From assembly GCA_963746605.1 (NCBI GenBank), contig CAVVCH010000055.1:1-64000 (forward strand): a DNA stretch of 64,000 bases, in the 5' to 3' direction. Positions 53,439-60,519 of the stretch are shown here, piece by piece. The position numbers and the translations under genes are program-made. This DNA is from CAVQSS01 sp963746605 (GTDB lineage Bacteria; Desulfobacterota; RBG-13-43-22). The first letter of the stretch is position 1. Each line of letters starts with the position of its first letter. The notes under the pieces are model-generated. The model worked only from the letters and a program-made list of their open reading frames with translations, was not told where the DNA came from and made no database searches.

Positions 53439-54350
53439 GTGTATACACTGGAAATGCCCGGCATGAACAGGAACTGGCGTCAATTCCAGGACGCCTCCAT
53501 ACACCGCTTTTTTCAGTTCAACGGTCTGCTGTCCATCCTGATCCTGCTGGGCATCTTCTTCATCCTGTTCAAGGACGGGCTGCCGGCCCTGCGTGAGCTG
53601 GGGGTCGGCAGCTTTCTGAGCATGATCTGGAACCCCACTTCCTTCGTCCTGGAAACCTACGGCATGGGGGCCATGATCATCAGCACCCTGATGGTCACCT
53701 TCCTGGCCCTCCTGTTCGCCGTCCCGGTCGGACTCGGCTGCGCGGCCTATCTTTCCGAGGTGGCCCCGAACTGGGTCCGGGAAATCTTAAAGCCGGTCAT
53801 CGAGATCCTGGCCGGGATCCCTTCGGTGGTGCTGGGCTTTCTGGGGATCGTGGTGGTCGGACCCTGGATTGCCCGGGTTTTCCATTTGCCCAACGGCCTC
53901 AACGCCCTCAACGGCGCCATTTTGCTGGCGGTGATGAGCCTGCCCACCATCATCAGCATCTCCGAGGACGCCATCTCTTCGGTGCCCCGCGCCTACAAGG
54001 AGGCCTCACTGGCCTTGGGGGCCAATAAGTGGCAAACCCTGATCCGGGTCGTCGTCCCCTCCGCCCTTTCCGGGATCATCGCCTCGGTGATGCTCGGTAT
54101 GGGGCGGGCCATCGGGGAGACCATGACCGTCCTCATGGCCACCGGCAACGCCTTGAAAACCCCGACCCACATCCTGGAAGCGGTCCGCACCATGACGGCC
54201 ACCATCGCCATCGAACTGGGGGAGGTGCCGTTCGGTTCCGAGCATTACCATGGCTTGTTCGTCATCGGTTTCGTTCTTTTCATCATGACCTTTCTGGTCA
54301 ATCTGGTTGCCGATATCGTGCTGGCCAAATACCAGGAAGTGGAGCGTTAA
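53439..54350 (+). CDS. pstC: Phosphate ABC transporter permease PstC
   Basis: About 300 residues; the start is uncertain among GTG 53439, ATG 53454 and ATG 53463 (none has a clear ribosome site). Six membrane segments, the first around LLSILILLGIFFILFKDGLP. Permease EAA-type loop ASLALGANKWQTLIRVVVPS, and the family motif GRAIGETMTVLMATGN. Works with PstA as the channel; 2-3 bases from pstS and from pstA. Confidence 0.94.
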   Translation: MYTLEMPGMNRNWRQFQDASIHRFFQFNGLLSILILLGIFFILFKDGLPALRELGVGSFLSMIWNPTSFVLETYGMGAMIISTLMVTFLALLFAVPVGLGCAAYLSEVAPNWVREILKPVIEILAGIPSVVLGFLGIVVVGPWIARVFHLPNGLNALNGAILLAVMSLPTIISISEDAISSVPRAYKEASLALGANKWQTLIRVVVPSALSGIIASVMLGMGRAIGETMTVLMATGNALKTPTHILEAVRTMTATIAIELGEVPFGSEHYHGLFVIGFVLFIMTFLVNLVADIVLAKYQEVER

Positions 54351-54352
54351 CC

Positions 54353-55213
54353 ATGATCAATAAGTCCGTCACCGAAAAGATCGGCTTTGCCGTTTTAGGG
54401 CTCTGCGGGCTGCTGGTCGTTCTCACGCTCTTCGGCATACTCTGGGACATCGCTTACCATGGAGCCTCGGTAATCAACTGGGAATTTATCACGCAGCCCC
54501 CCCGGGAAGGGATGACCCAGGGGGGCATTTTCCCGGCCCTGCTGGGAACCCTTTTCGTGAGTCTGATCACGGTACTCCTGGCCGTTCCCCTGGGCATGTT
54601 CAGCGCCATCTATCTGAACGAATATGCCCATCAGGGGAAGCTGGTCCGGATGATTCGCCTGTCGATCCGCAATCTTTCCGGAGTCCCTTCCATTGTCTAC
54701 GGCCTTTTCGGGGTGGCCTTGTTTGTCCGTCTTTTTCACTTCGGGGCCAGCATCCTCTCCGCCGGCATGACCCTGGGACTGTTGACCCTGCCCTGGACCA
54801 TTACGGCCAGCGAAGAGGCCCTGAAAACCGTACCCAAGTCTTACCGGGACGGGGCCCTGGCCCTGGGGGCCACCAAGTGGCAGGCCATCCGCACCAACGT
54901 GCTGCCCTATTCCATCCCGGGCATGCTGACCGGAGCCATCCTGGGGTTAGCCCGGGCGGCCGGGGAAACCGCTCCCATCCTTTTTACCGGGGCCGCCTTT
55001 TTCATCCCCGATTTGCCTACAACCCTCTTCGACCAGTTTATGGCTTTGCCCTACCACCTGTACATATTATCCACCCAGCACCAGGATATCGCCCGGGTCA
55101 GACCGATTGCTTACGGCACCGCCCTGGTTCTGATCGCCCTGGTCCTTTGCTTGAACATGGTGGCGGTGTTGATCCGCTATCACTACCGAAAGAAAGCCAG
55201 AATGGGTCAATGA
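54353..55213 (+). CDS. pstA: Phosphate ABC transporter permease PstA
   Basis: 286 residues from ATG 54353. Opening helix GFAVLGLCGLLVVLTLFGIL, the EAA loop DGALALGATKWQAIRTNVLP, and GLARAAGETAPILFTGAAFF mark PstA. Two bases after pstC. The gene is separated from pstB by a palindromic repeat element of about 140 bases, unusual inside this operon. Confidence 0.94.
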   Translation: MINKSVTEKIGFAVLGLCGLLVVLTLFGILWDIAYHGASVINWEFITQPPREGMTQGGIFPALLGTLFVSLITVLLAVPLGMFSAIYLNEYAHQGKLVRMIRLSIRNLSGVPSIVYGLFGVALFVRLFHFGASILSAGMTLGLLTLPWTITASEEALKTVPKSYRDGALALGATKWQAIRTNVLPYSIPGMLTGAILGLARAAGETAPILFTGAAFFIPDLPTTLFDQFMALPYHLYILSTQHQDIARVRPIAYGTALVLIALVLCLNMVAVLIRYHYRKKARMGQ

Positions 55214-55220
55214 TGATGAC

Positions 55221-55363
55221 CTCGCAAAAAGTCCAAAAACGACTTTCTGCTCGGCGGGGGATGGTTCCCCCTCCCCCGCCATTTGAAGTGAATTCAAATG
55301 GTGCCACCCCTACCCCAGACCGGGGCTTAATCGCCCTCGGTCTGTTGACGGTTTTTTTGCGAG
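55221..55363. repeat. Nested-palindrome repeat element inside the pst operon
   Basis: Ends are inverted repeats: CTCGCAAAAA (55221-30) and TTTTTGCGAG (55354-63). Inside are further hairpins: GGCGGGGGA with TCCCCCGCC, and CATTTGAA with TTCAAATG. This is MITE-like or REP-like; I recall CTCGCAAAAAGTC/GACTTTTTGCGAG elements as common in deltaproteobacterial intergenic DNA. It contains no gene. Confidence 0.65.
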
Positions 55364-55373
55364 TTCGTCAATA

Positions 55374-56183
55374 ATGGTTTCCATTGGAATCGATAAAAAA
55401 CCGGGCAACGGCGGGGGCCCCAACGGCCACCCGGTTAAAATCAGCGTCAAAGATCTCAATTTCTATTACGGGCCCCAGAAGGCCCTGGAAAATATCAACA
55501 TGGACATTCCTGCCAATCAGGTTACGGCCTTTATCGGCCCATCGGGGTGCGGGAAGAGCACTTTCTTGCGTTGCTTCAATCGGATGAACGAGACCATCCT
55601 GGGGACCCGGATCGAGGGGACGATCCTGCTGGATGGAAATAACCTGTACGGATCGGACATAGACGTGGTGGACGTGCGTCGGCGGGTGGGCATGGTCTTC
55701 CAGAAATCCAATCCTTTTCCGAAAACCATTTTTGACAACGTGGCCTACGGTCTGCGCATCAACGGGATGAAAGATAAACGAAAAATTGGGGAGATCGTGG
55801 AAAAGAGTCTGGTCGATGCCGCCATCTGGGATGAAGTCAAGGACCGGATGTACGAGTCGGCCCTGGGCCTGTCCGGCGGCCAGCAGCAGCGCCTGTGCAT
55901 CGCCCGGGCCCTGGCCGTTCAACCGGAAGTGATCCTCATGGACGAACCGGCCTCGGCCCTGGACCCGATCGCCACGCAGAAGATCGAAGACCTGATCCAG
56001 AAACTTAAAAAGAACTATACCATCGTCATCGTCACCCACAATATGCAGCAGGCCGCCCGGGTCTCGGATATCACCGCCTTCTTTTATTTAGGCAAACTGA
56101 TCGAAGTCAACGAAACCGCCCTGTTGTTTACCCGCCCCCAGCTCAGACAGACCGAGGATTATATTACCGGACGTTTCGGATAA
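55374..56183 (+). CDS. pstB: Phosphate ABC transporter ATPase PstB
   Basis: 269 residues. VKISVKDLNFYYGPQKALEN start, Walker A GPSGCGKSTFLR, signature LSGGQQQRLCIARAL, Walker B VILMDEPASALDP, switch His VTHNMQQAARVSD. Powers PstCA. The N-terminal ~20 residues (MVSIGIDKKPGNGGGPNG) are an extra tail. No phoU follows, although pst operons usually end with it. The start lies close after the repeat. Confidence 0.96.
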   Translation: MVSIGIDKKPGNGGGPNGHPVKISVKDLNFYYGPQKALENINMDIPANQVTAFIGPSGCGKSTFLRCFNRMNETILGTRIEGTILLDGNNLYGSDIDVVDVRRRVGMVFQKSNPFPKTIFDNVAYGLRINGMKDKRKIGEIVEKSLVDAAIWDEVKDRMYESALGLSGGQQQRLCIARALAVQPEVILMDEPASALDPIATQKIEDLIQKLKKNYTIVIVTHNMQQAARVSDITAFFYLGKLIEVNETALLFTRPQLRQTEDYITGRFG

Positions 56184-56201
56184 TCGCCCGTTCGGCTTTT
56201 T

Positions 56202-56486
56202 TCATAGGGAACCATTCAAATATTTATGAATAATACTTGAAATAAATGTTTGATAAGGAATACCTTCTTCAATAGCTTTTATCTGAATTTGATGATAGTC
56301 CTTTTCGACTCAGACGAAGATTGATTCGTTTGTCTTTTTTCAGAGTATTTCGAGCGGCAGCTATGGCCTTTTCTTTTTCCTGTTTCATATTTTTAACAGG
56401 TTCCACTCGTCTCGTTCGATTGATTCCATTAAATCTTTTTCTTCTTTATCAATCGGATCAAATGTTTTTTTATTTAATTTTTTCAT
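56202..56486 (-). pseudogene. Frameshifted CopG/BrnA-type antitoxin
   Basis: From ATG 56486 the minus strand reads KKLNKKTFDPIDKEEKDLME, SIERDEW; a shift near 56400 continues PVKNMKQEKEKAIAAARNTL, KKDKRINLRLSR; a second near 56303 continues DYHQIQIKAIEEGIPYQTFI, SSIIHKYLNGSL and a stop at 56202. Corrected, this is a complete CopG-type antitoxin (ribbon-helix-helix). The start overlaps the toxin stop (ATGA). Two frameshifts make loss of function likely unless they are assembly errors. Confidence 0.7.
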
Positions 56487-56755
56487 AATTCCCCCTTTAG
56501 GCCATAGCGCTTTGTATATTTCCGACTTGGAAATGCCGTTTTGAGAAAAATTTCATTACCTTCTTCAACAAAAGGTACAATGATGGCATAACCCTCAATT
56601 TCCAGAATATAAATTTTTTGATTAGGTCGTCTTGGGTTTTCTTCAATTCCGAGTATGTGTCCAGACTCGATTAAAAAAGCAATTTGCTCGAAGGAAATCC
56701 CGCGCTTAGCCTTTAATATTTCGTTTTTTTCAAAATTCCAATTCAAATATTTCAT
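56483..56755 (-). CDS. BrnT-like toxin
   Basis: 90 residues from ATG 56755; the frame runs to 56953 through GC-rich non-homologous DNA, so the long start is rejected. MKYLNWNFEKNEILKAKRGI and SFEQIAFLIESG with YAIIVPFV and FLKTAFPSRKYTKRYG follow the small BrnT/DUF497-related toxin pattern. In such pairs the toxin gene is first and overlaps the antitoxin, as here. The toxin looks intact while the antitoxin is broken. Confidence 0.75.
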   Translation of the reverse strand: MKYLNWNFEKNEILKAKRGISFEQIAFLIESGHILGIEENPRRPNQKIYILEIEGYAIIVPFVEEGNEIFLKTAFPSRKYTKRYGLKGEL

Positions 56756-57093
56756 GTCGTTACTATAGGCCAATGTCTGCCTTTTGTCAACATAAAGGTA
56801 AGACTTAGCAAGTAAGATGCAAGATGTCAGATTGGAACAGAATGCGGTGTTGACCCATGGCACGCAGCTTGCGGGGCCGGACCCGTGCAAGCCAGTGACA
56901 GCGGTGTTTAATGGCCTGGTTGTTGCCGCCAGCGGCGGCGCCGACCGGGACATGGACCCGACAGGGGCAACGCCGCATTGACCACGCCGCAGGCGGCGCC
57001 AAACAGGAAATCAATTTAATCCGGGTAATCCTGATCCTACCCCATTTGAAATCATTAAATAATTTCCGATACCCGACCAGTCGGCCGATTTTC
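56756..57093. other. GC-rich, palindrome-rich segment without a gene
   Basis: About 340 bases. 56860-57005 is far richer in G+C than the AT-rich toxin-antitoxin genes on one side and the promoter on the other, with several GGCGGC/GCCGCC inverted segments (GGCGGCGCC, CCGCAGGCGG). Neither strand has convincing protein sequence. It reads like a foreign palindromic repeat or a recombination-site remnant; I could not match it to a known integron attC with conserved core sites. Confidence 0.35.
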
Positions 57094-57122
57094 TTGCTTT
57101 TAGCTCTAAGCAAGGTTATAAT
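57094..57122 (+). promoter_or_regulatory. Sigma-70 promoter upstream of the RRM gene
   Basis: TTGCTT (57094-99), 17-base spacer, TATAAT (57117-22). Transcription would start near 57129, giving a leader of about 105 bases before the ATG at 57234, containing a terminator-like hairpin. Confidence 0.75.
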
Positions 57123-57176
57123 GGTTAAAATTGTGGTTGCCAAGCGCCCAAAACCATTTTTAGGTTGTCGATTGGG

Positions 57177-57216
57177 CCCGCAAAGAACCCTCGACGCCAT
57201 CTTTGCGGGTTTTTTT
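57177..57216 (+). terminator. Intrinsic terminator in the RRM gene leader
   Basis: CCCGCAAAGA (57177-86) and TCTTTGCGGG (57200-209) pair perfectly, 13-base loop, then seven T. It ends only 17 bases before the RRM start codon, inside the leader. It would stop most transcripts from the promoter at 57094, making either a ~90-base RNA or an attenuator. Confidence 0.75.
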
Positions 57217-57233
57217 ATAACTCAGGAGGTCTA

Positions 57234-57500
57234 ATGAATAAGAAAATTTATGTGGCCAACCTTCCCGCCCAGGCCAGCGAACCCGAACTCAAAACCCTTT
57301 TTTCCAACGCCGGGGAGGTCGTATCCGTTAAAATCGTGGGGGATCGGCAGACCGGCCAACCCAAAGGGATTGCCTTTGTGGAGATGTCTACCCAGTGGGA
57401 GGCCCGCCGGGCCATATCCATGCATCATCGAACAGATTTCAAAGGGAACACGCTGTTGGTAAAGGAAGCAATCGTTAGGCGGGGTTTTCGAGGACGATAA
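57234..57500 (+). CDS. Single-RRM RNA-binding protein
   Basis: 88 residues from ATG 57234 with perfect AGGAGGTCTA upstream. RNP2 is KIYVANLP (residues 3-10) and RNP1 is KGIAFVEM; the tail is short and basic/glycine (RRGFRGR). These small glycine-tailed RRM proteins (RbpA-like) act as RNA chaperones, often cold-induced. A terminator hairpin precedes the gene, suggesting regulated read-through. Confidence 0.9.
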   Translation: MNKKIYVANLPAQASEPELKTLFSNAGEVVSVKIVGDRQTGQPKGIAFVEMSTQWEARRAISMHHRTDFKGNTLLVKEAIVRRGFRGR

Positions 57501-57520
57501 TTCCTCGGAATAAGAAACCG

Positions 57521-57874
57521 TTACTTGGCGACAAGATCCAGGACAGTACCGATAGTCTCTTCTTCCAGCTTCAAGGCTTTAATATTGGCCTGGTAATCCC
57601 GTTTCGTGAGGACCAGACCCACCAGTTCTTCTTCCAATACCACGTTGGATGATTCCCTCATTTCCAGGCTTCCGTTCTCAGCGGGCTTGAGGAACCCCGG
57701 CGTGTCGATCCGGGTGATCACCGCCTCCACCCCGGCCGGTTGATTGTCCTTAAGATCGGCCCGGCTTTTCTTGAAACCGTCCGTGTTCACATTGGCGATA
57801 TTGTTGGCGTTCACCTGGAATTTCAGGCCGAAAGCCCGCAGGGCCGACAAGGTTGTACCGTTTAGCTGAATCAT
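57521..57874 (-). CDS. Orphan flagellar-rod-like protein (FlgB/FlgC-type ends)
   Basis: 117 residues from ATG 57874 (GAGGA 8 bases upstream). N-terminal LKFQVNANNIANVNTDGFKK matches the rod/hook signature ANNxANxxTxGFK; C-terminal LVGLVLTKRDYQANIKALKL plus LGTVLDL-like ending matches the rod C-terminal helix. The central part is very short, so this is a minimal rod-like protein about as long as FlgB/FlgC. No other flagellar gene is in the window. It may be a stray paralogue or part of a different axial structure. Confidence 0.75.
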   Translation of the reverse strand: MIQLNGTTLSALRAFGLKFQVNANNIANVNTDGFKKSRADLKDNQPAGVEAVITRIDTPGFLKPAENGSLEMRESSNVVLEEELVGLVLTKRDYQANIKALKLEEETIGTVLDLVAK

Positions 57875-57973
57875 GAGAGCGTCCTCGCTGAAAAGAGAAT
57901 GGTCTAAAGGTTTATCGGCCATTTGGGCCTAAAACTTTAATTCTCCCTTCCGCGCGACTCAAAAGCTCTCCGG

Positions 57974-59035
57974 CTAGCGGTTGTTCGTGCCCGGGAAATA
58001 CCAGGTTCCCCCGTGTGGGACCAGGGGGGCCTCCTGTTCGCTCAACCCGGCCGCCAGGGCCGCTTCCCGGTAATCTTTGGGTGGCAGGTCCATCGGCTCA
58101 TCGGTTAAGTCAAAGACCCCCCATTGCTGAGGAATAATAACGTTGGCCCGCATTTCCAGGGTAGCTTTTACCGCTTCCTGGGGATTCATATGATGGGGTT
58201 GCATGAACCAGCGCGGCTCATAGAGGCCCACCGGCATCAGCGCCGCATCCAGCGGGCCGAATTTATTTCCGAACTCCCGGTATCCGGAAAAATAACCCGA
58301 ATCTCCGGCAAAAAAGACTTTTCGCCCGCCGCCCTCCACCAGCCAGGAGCCCCAGAGTCGTTTATTGGTATCGAACAGGGTTCGCTTTGACCAGTGTTGG
58401 GCCGGAAGCAGCCGGTACGTTATGCCCTGGAAGGTAAAGGTTTCAAACCAGTCCAGTTCCTTCACACGGGCACCGGGTACCACGGATTCAAACCAATCCG
58501 AGTAGCCGAGGGGGGTCAAATACAGGGGCGCGGTGCCCAGACGGCGAATACTCTCCTTGTTTAGGTGATCATAATGGCTGTGGGATATGAGAACCACCTG
58601 GAAATCGGGGAGATCCTCCAAAGGAATCGGAAAGGGCGCATGGCGTTTGACAAACAGCACAATATCCCCGAAAACCGGGTCGGTAATAATATTCTGGCCC
58701 ATCAGCCGGATCCAAAGAGTGGCGTGGCCCAGGTAGGTGATGGAATCCCGATGGTTTTGAATTTCCTTGACATTGGTCGGGATACTGGGAAACTGGGGAT
58801 GTTTCTTTTTTTCGTGGGCATAGGGGTTGGAGCTGAACTTCCACCGGAGCAAATGCCATAAACCGCCGGGCCGGTTTTCGGAGAGCCAGGGGTTGATGAA
58901 TCCGGAGTTCCGGTGATGGGCCTTTTTCTTCGCCAGGCTTTCGTAGTCAACCTCCGGGGAATTGTTCTGAGAAAAGACCGATAACGGATCAATCAAGACT
59001 ATGAATAGAACCAAGGGGCTTATCTTGAAAACCAT
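57974..59035 (-). CDS. Secreted metallo-beta-lactamase-fold hydrolase, NAPE-PLD-like
   Basis: About 353 residues from ATG 59035 (GCAGGAGGGTCC upstream; frame reaches 59110). Signal peptide MVFKISPLVLFIVLIDPLSV. Metal-binding SHSHYDHLN (HxHxDH) and later FAGDSGYF and QPHHMNP with further His ligands; WVLPAQHWSKRTLFDTNKRL-type region is typical of the NAPE-PLD/UlaG branch, which cleaves phosphodiesters or lactones. The substrate is unknown. Monocistronic. Confidence 0.88.
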   Translation of the reverse strand: MVFKISPLVLFIVLIDPLSVFSQNNSPEVDYESLAKKKAHHRNSGFINPWLSENRPGGLWHLLRWKFSSNPYAHEKKKHPQFPSIPTNVKEIQNHRDSITYLGHATLWIRLMGQNIITDPVFGDIVLFVKRHAPFPIPLEDLPDFQVVLISHSHYDHLNKESIRRLGTAPLYLTPLGYSDWFESVVPGARVKELDWFETFTFQGITYRLLPAQHWSKRTLFDTNKRLWGSWLVEGGGRKVFFAGDSGYFSGYREFGNKFGPLDAALMPVGLYEPRWFMQPHHMNPQEAVKATLEMRANVIIPQQWGVFDLTDEPMDLPPKDYREAALAAGLSEQEAPLVPHGGTWYFPGTNNR

Positions 59036-59184
59036 GGACCCTCCTGCTGTCTTCGGGCTGCAGAAACCTCTCTTTCCTATTACTATGGGAAAGGTGCCTT
59101 TAATTTTCAAGCGCTATTTCGCCCCATTCCCGGGGCGGGCACCCAGGAAGCATGAAAATAGGCCTCAAACGAGTCGAGTCAACT

Positions 59185-59275
59185 CGTCATTCCGGACAAG
59201 CGAAGCGCGATCCGGAATCCAGGCCCCAGTCTGAGCCTCAAAAGAGCTGGATGCCGGATCGAGTCCGGCATGACG
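59185..59275. repeat. Imperfect inverted repeat CGTCATTCCGGA...TCCGGCATGACG
   Basis: The two ends, CGTCATTCCGGAC and GTCCGGCATGACG, are near-complements; each half also folds on itself (TTCCGGA/TCCGGAA, GCCGGAT/GTCCGGC). I recall this wording as a dispersed palindromic repeat of many proteobacteria. It sits in the 308-base gap before the Nudix gene; nothing else is visible there. Confidence 0.65.
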
Positions 59276-59342
59276 GTAAGAACAAATGCCCAAGGTAGCG
59301 CTGGTATTATTTTCGTGTTAGACCGAAGCGCAGGAAAAACCG

Positions 59343-59855
59343 ATGCAACTTACCCCCGAACACGAAGAACTGGAAATAGTGGATGAAAAAAACCGGGTCA
59401 CCGGGATCCGGGATCGAGCGGAAATCCACCGGCAGGGGCTTTGGCACCGTTCGGTGCATATTTTCATTTTTAATTCCCGTGGGGAAATCTACCTTCAAAA
59501 ACGATCCCCTCGGAAAGACCAATACCCGGAACATTGGGATTCCTCGGCCGCCGGTCATTTGATCCCCGGGGAGAGCCCGGAAATCGCCGCCCATCGGGAA
59601 CTGGGAGAGGAACTGGGGATTGATACCGAATTGACCGAGGCCTATCGCCGCCCGGCCTGTCAAGAAACCGGTTGGGAGTTTGTGACCCTTTTTGTCGGCC
59701 GGACCGACGAGCCTATCCGCCTGAACCTGGATGAGGCCACGGAAGGGAGATTTTTCACCGCGCCCCAGTTGAAGGATCTTCTTGAGAATCCGGATCAAAA
59801 AGTGGCGCCTGGTTTCCGCCTGTTGCATCAAGTGACCGCAAAGTTATCTCGTTGA
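59343..59855 (+). CDS. Nudix hydrolase, IPP-isomerase-like (YfcD type)
   Basis: 170 residues. The Nudix box Gx5Ex7REUxEExGU is complete: GHLIPGESPEIAAHRELGEELGI. Preceding HRSVHIFIFNSRGEIYLQKR and SPRKDQYPEHWDSSAAG place it in the IPP-isomerase-like Nudix group of unknown substrate. Its stop overlaps the antisense transposase relic. No operon partner. Confidence 0.92.
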   Translation: MQLTPEHEELEIVDEKNRVTGIRDRAEIHRQGLWHRSVHIFIFNSRGEIYLQKRSPRKDQYPEHWDSSAAGHLIPGESPEIAAHRELGEELGIDTELTEAYRRPACQETGWEFVTLFVGRTDEPIRLNLDEATEGRFFTAPQLKDLLENPDQKVAPGFRLLHQVTAKLSR

Positions 59856-60418
59856 ATATTCAAGAAGGTATCGTGGCCTGAACCTGTTGATCCCTTTCCC
59901 AGACATCTTACCCACAAATAGGCCTTCTCGGAGAAGCAACCATCGGTAACCAGAACACGGCCGTGGGGATTAAACCCTAACAAATCTCCAAAGGTTTGGA
60001 GGGCTATGGTCGCCCCGGGGACGGAATTTTTTCCCGTCAGGCAAGATTGACAATAGATTTTCAGCGTTTCCCAAATGCAGCGGCTGAGTTCTAAAAGGAG
60101 CCTGCCGTCAAAGAGAAAATATCTCCGACAGAATTGCAGGCGATACTGAACTACGAAATGCCGGGTGCGGAGATCGCTGTTGATTCGAACGTTCTGGTCA
60201 AAGCCATTCCCGGAATTCAGACTACCCGTTCTGATGACAGGAAGGGCAAAGCGACGGCGTTTGCAGGAGACGGCCAGTAAGAATTCATGGCACAGCCTGG
60301 ACATCTGATCTCCGGCAAAACCATTGAGGAGATTGCCGCAATCCTGACACCTCTCCAATTGCGATCTTTCTTGACCCTTGTTTTCCTCCCCTTTATAATT
60401 ATTACATAATTCATCCAT
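59856..60418 (-). mobile_element. Degenerate IS91-family transposase remnant
   Basis: The minus strand keeps recognisable IS91-type (Y2/HUH) transposase pieces: ERCQDCGNLLNGFA and LCHEFLLAVSCKRRRF (zinc finger), RRYFLFDGRLLLELSRCIWE, and VPGATIALQTFGDLLGFNPH...LVTDGCF (the HUH-motif region, with the second H degraded to HG). Length is half of an intact transposase and the active tyrosines are missing. It lies directly upstream of the broken LamG/beta-helix gene, so transfer by this element is possible. Confidence 0.65.
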
Positions 60419-60519
60419 TTAGTATTAATATTGGTTCTTCGGAATAACCGGGATTTCACCAAGGGGAATCCTAGAATCCCAGAATCCCTAACTATCTTTC
60501 AGCAAAATGAGGGGATATT

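Noticed and set aside
54029..54352. Upstream extension of pstA
   Set aside because: Lies inside pstC in another frame; pstA starts at ATG 54353 with family-like sequence.
56756..56953. N-terminal extension of the BrnT-like toxin
   Set aside because: The extension is coded by the GC-rich block and differs in base use; the ATG at 56755 gives the family length.
56860..57005. Integron attC site
   Set aside because: No convincing RYYYAAC/GTTRRRY core pair could be placed at the ends.
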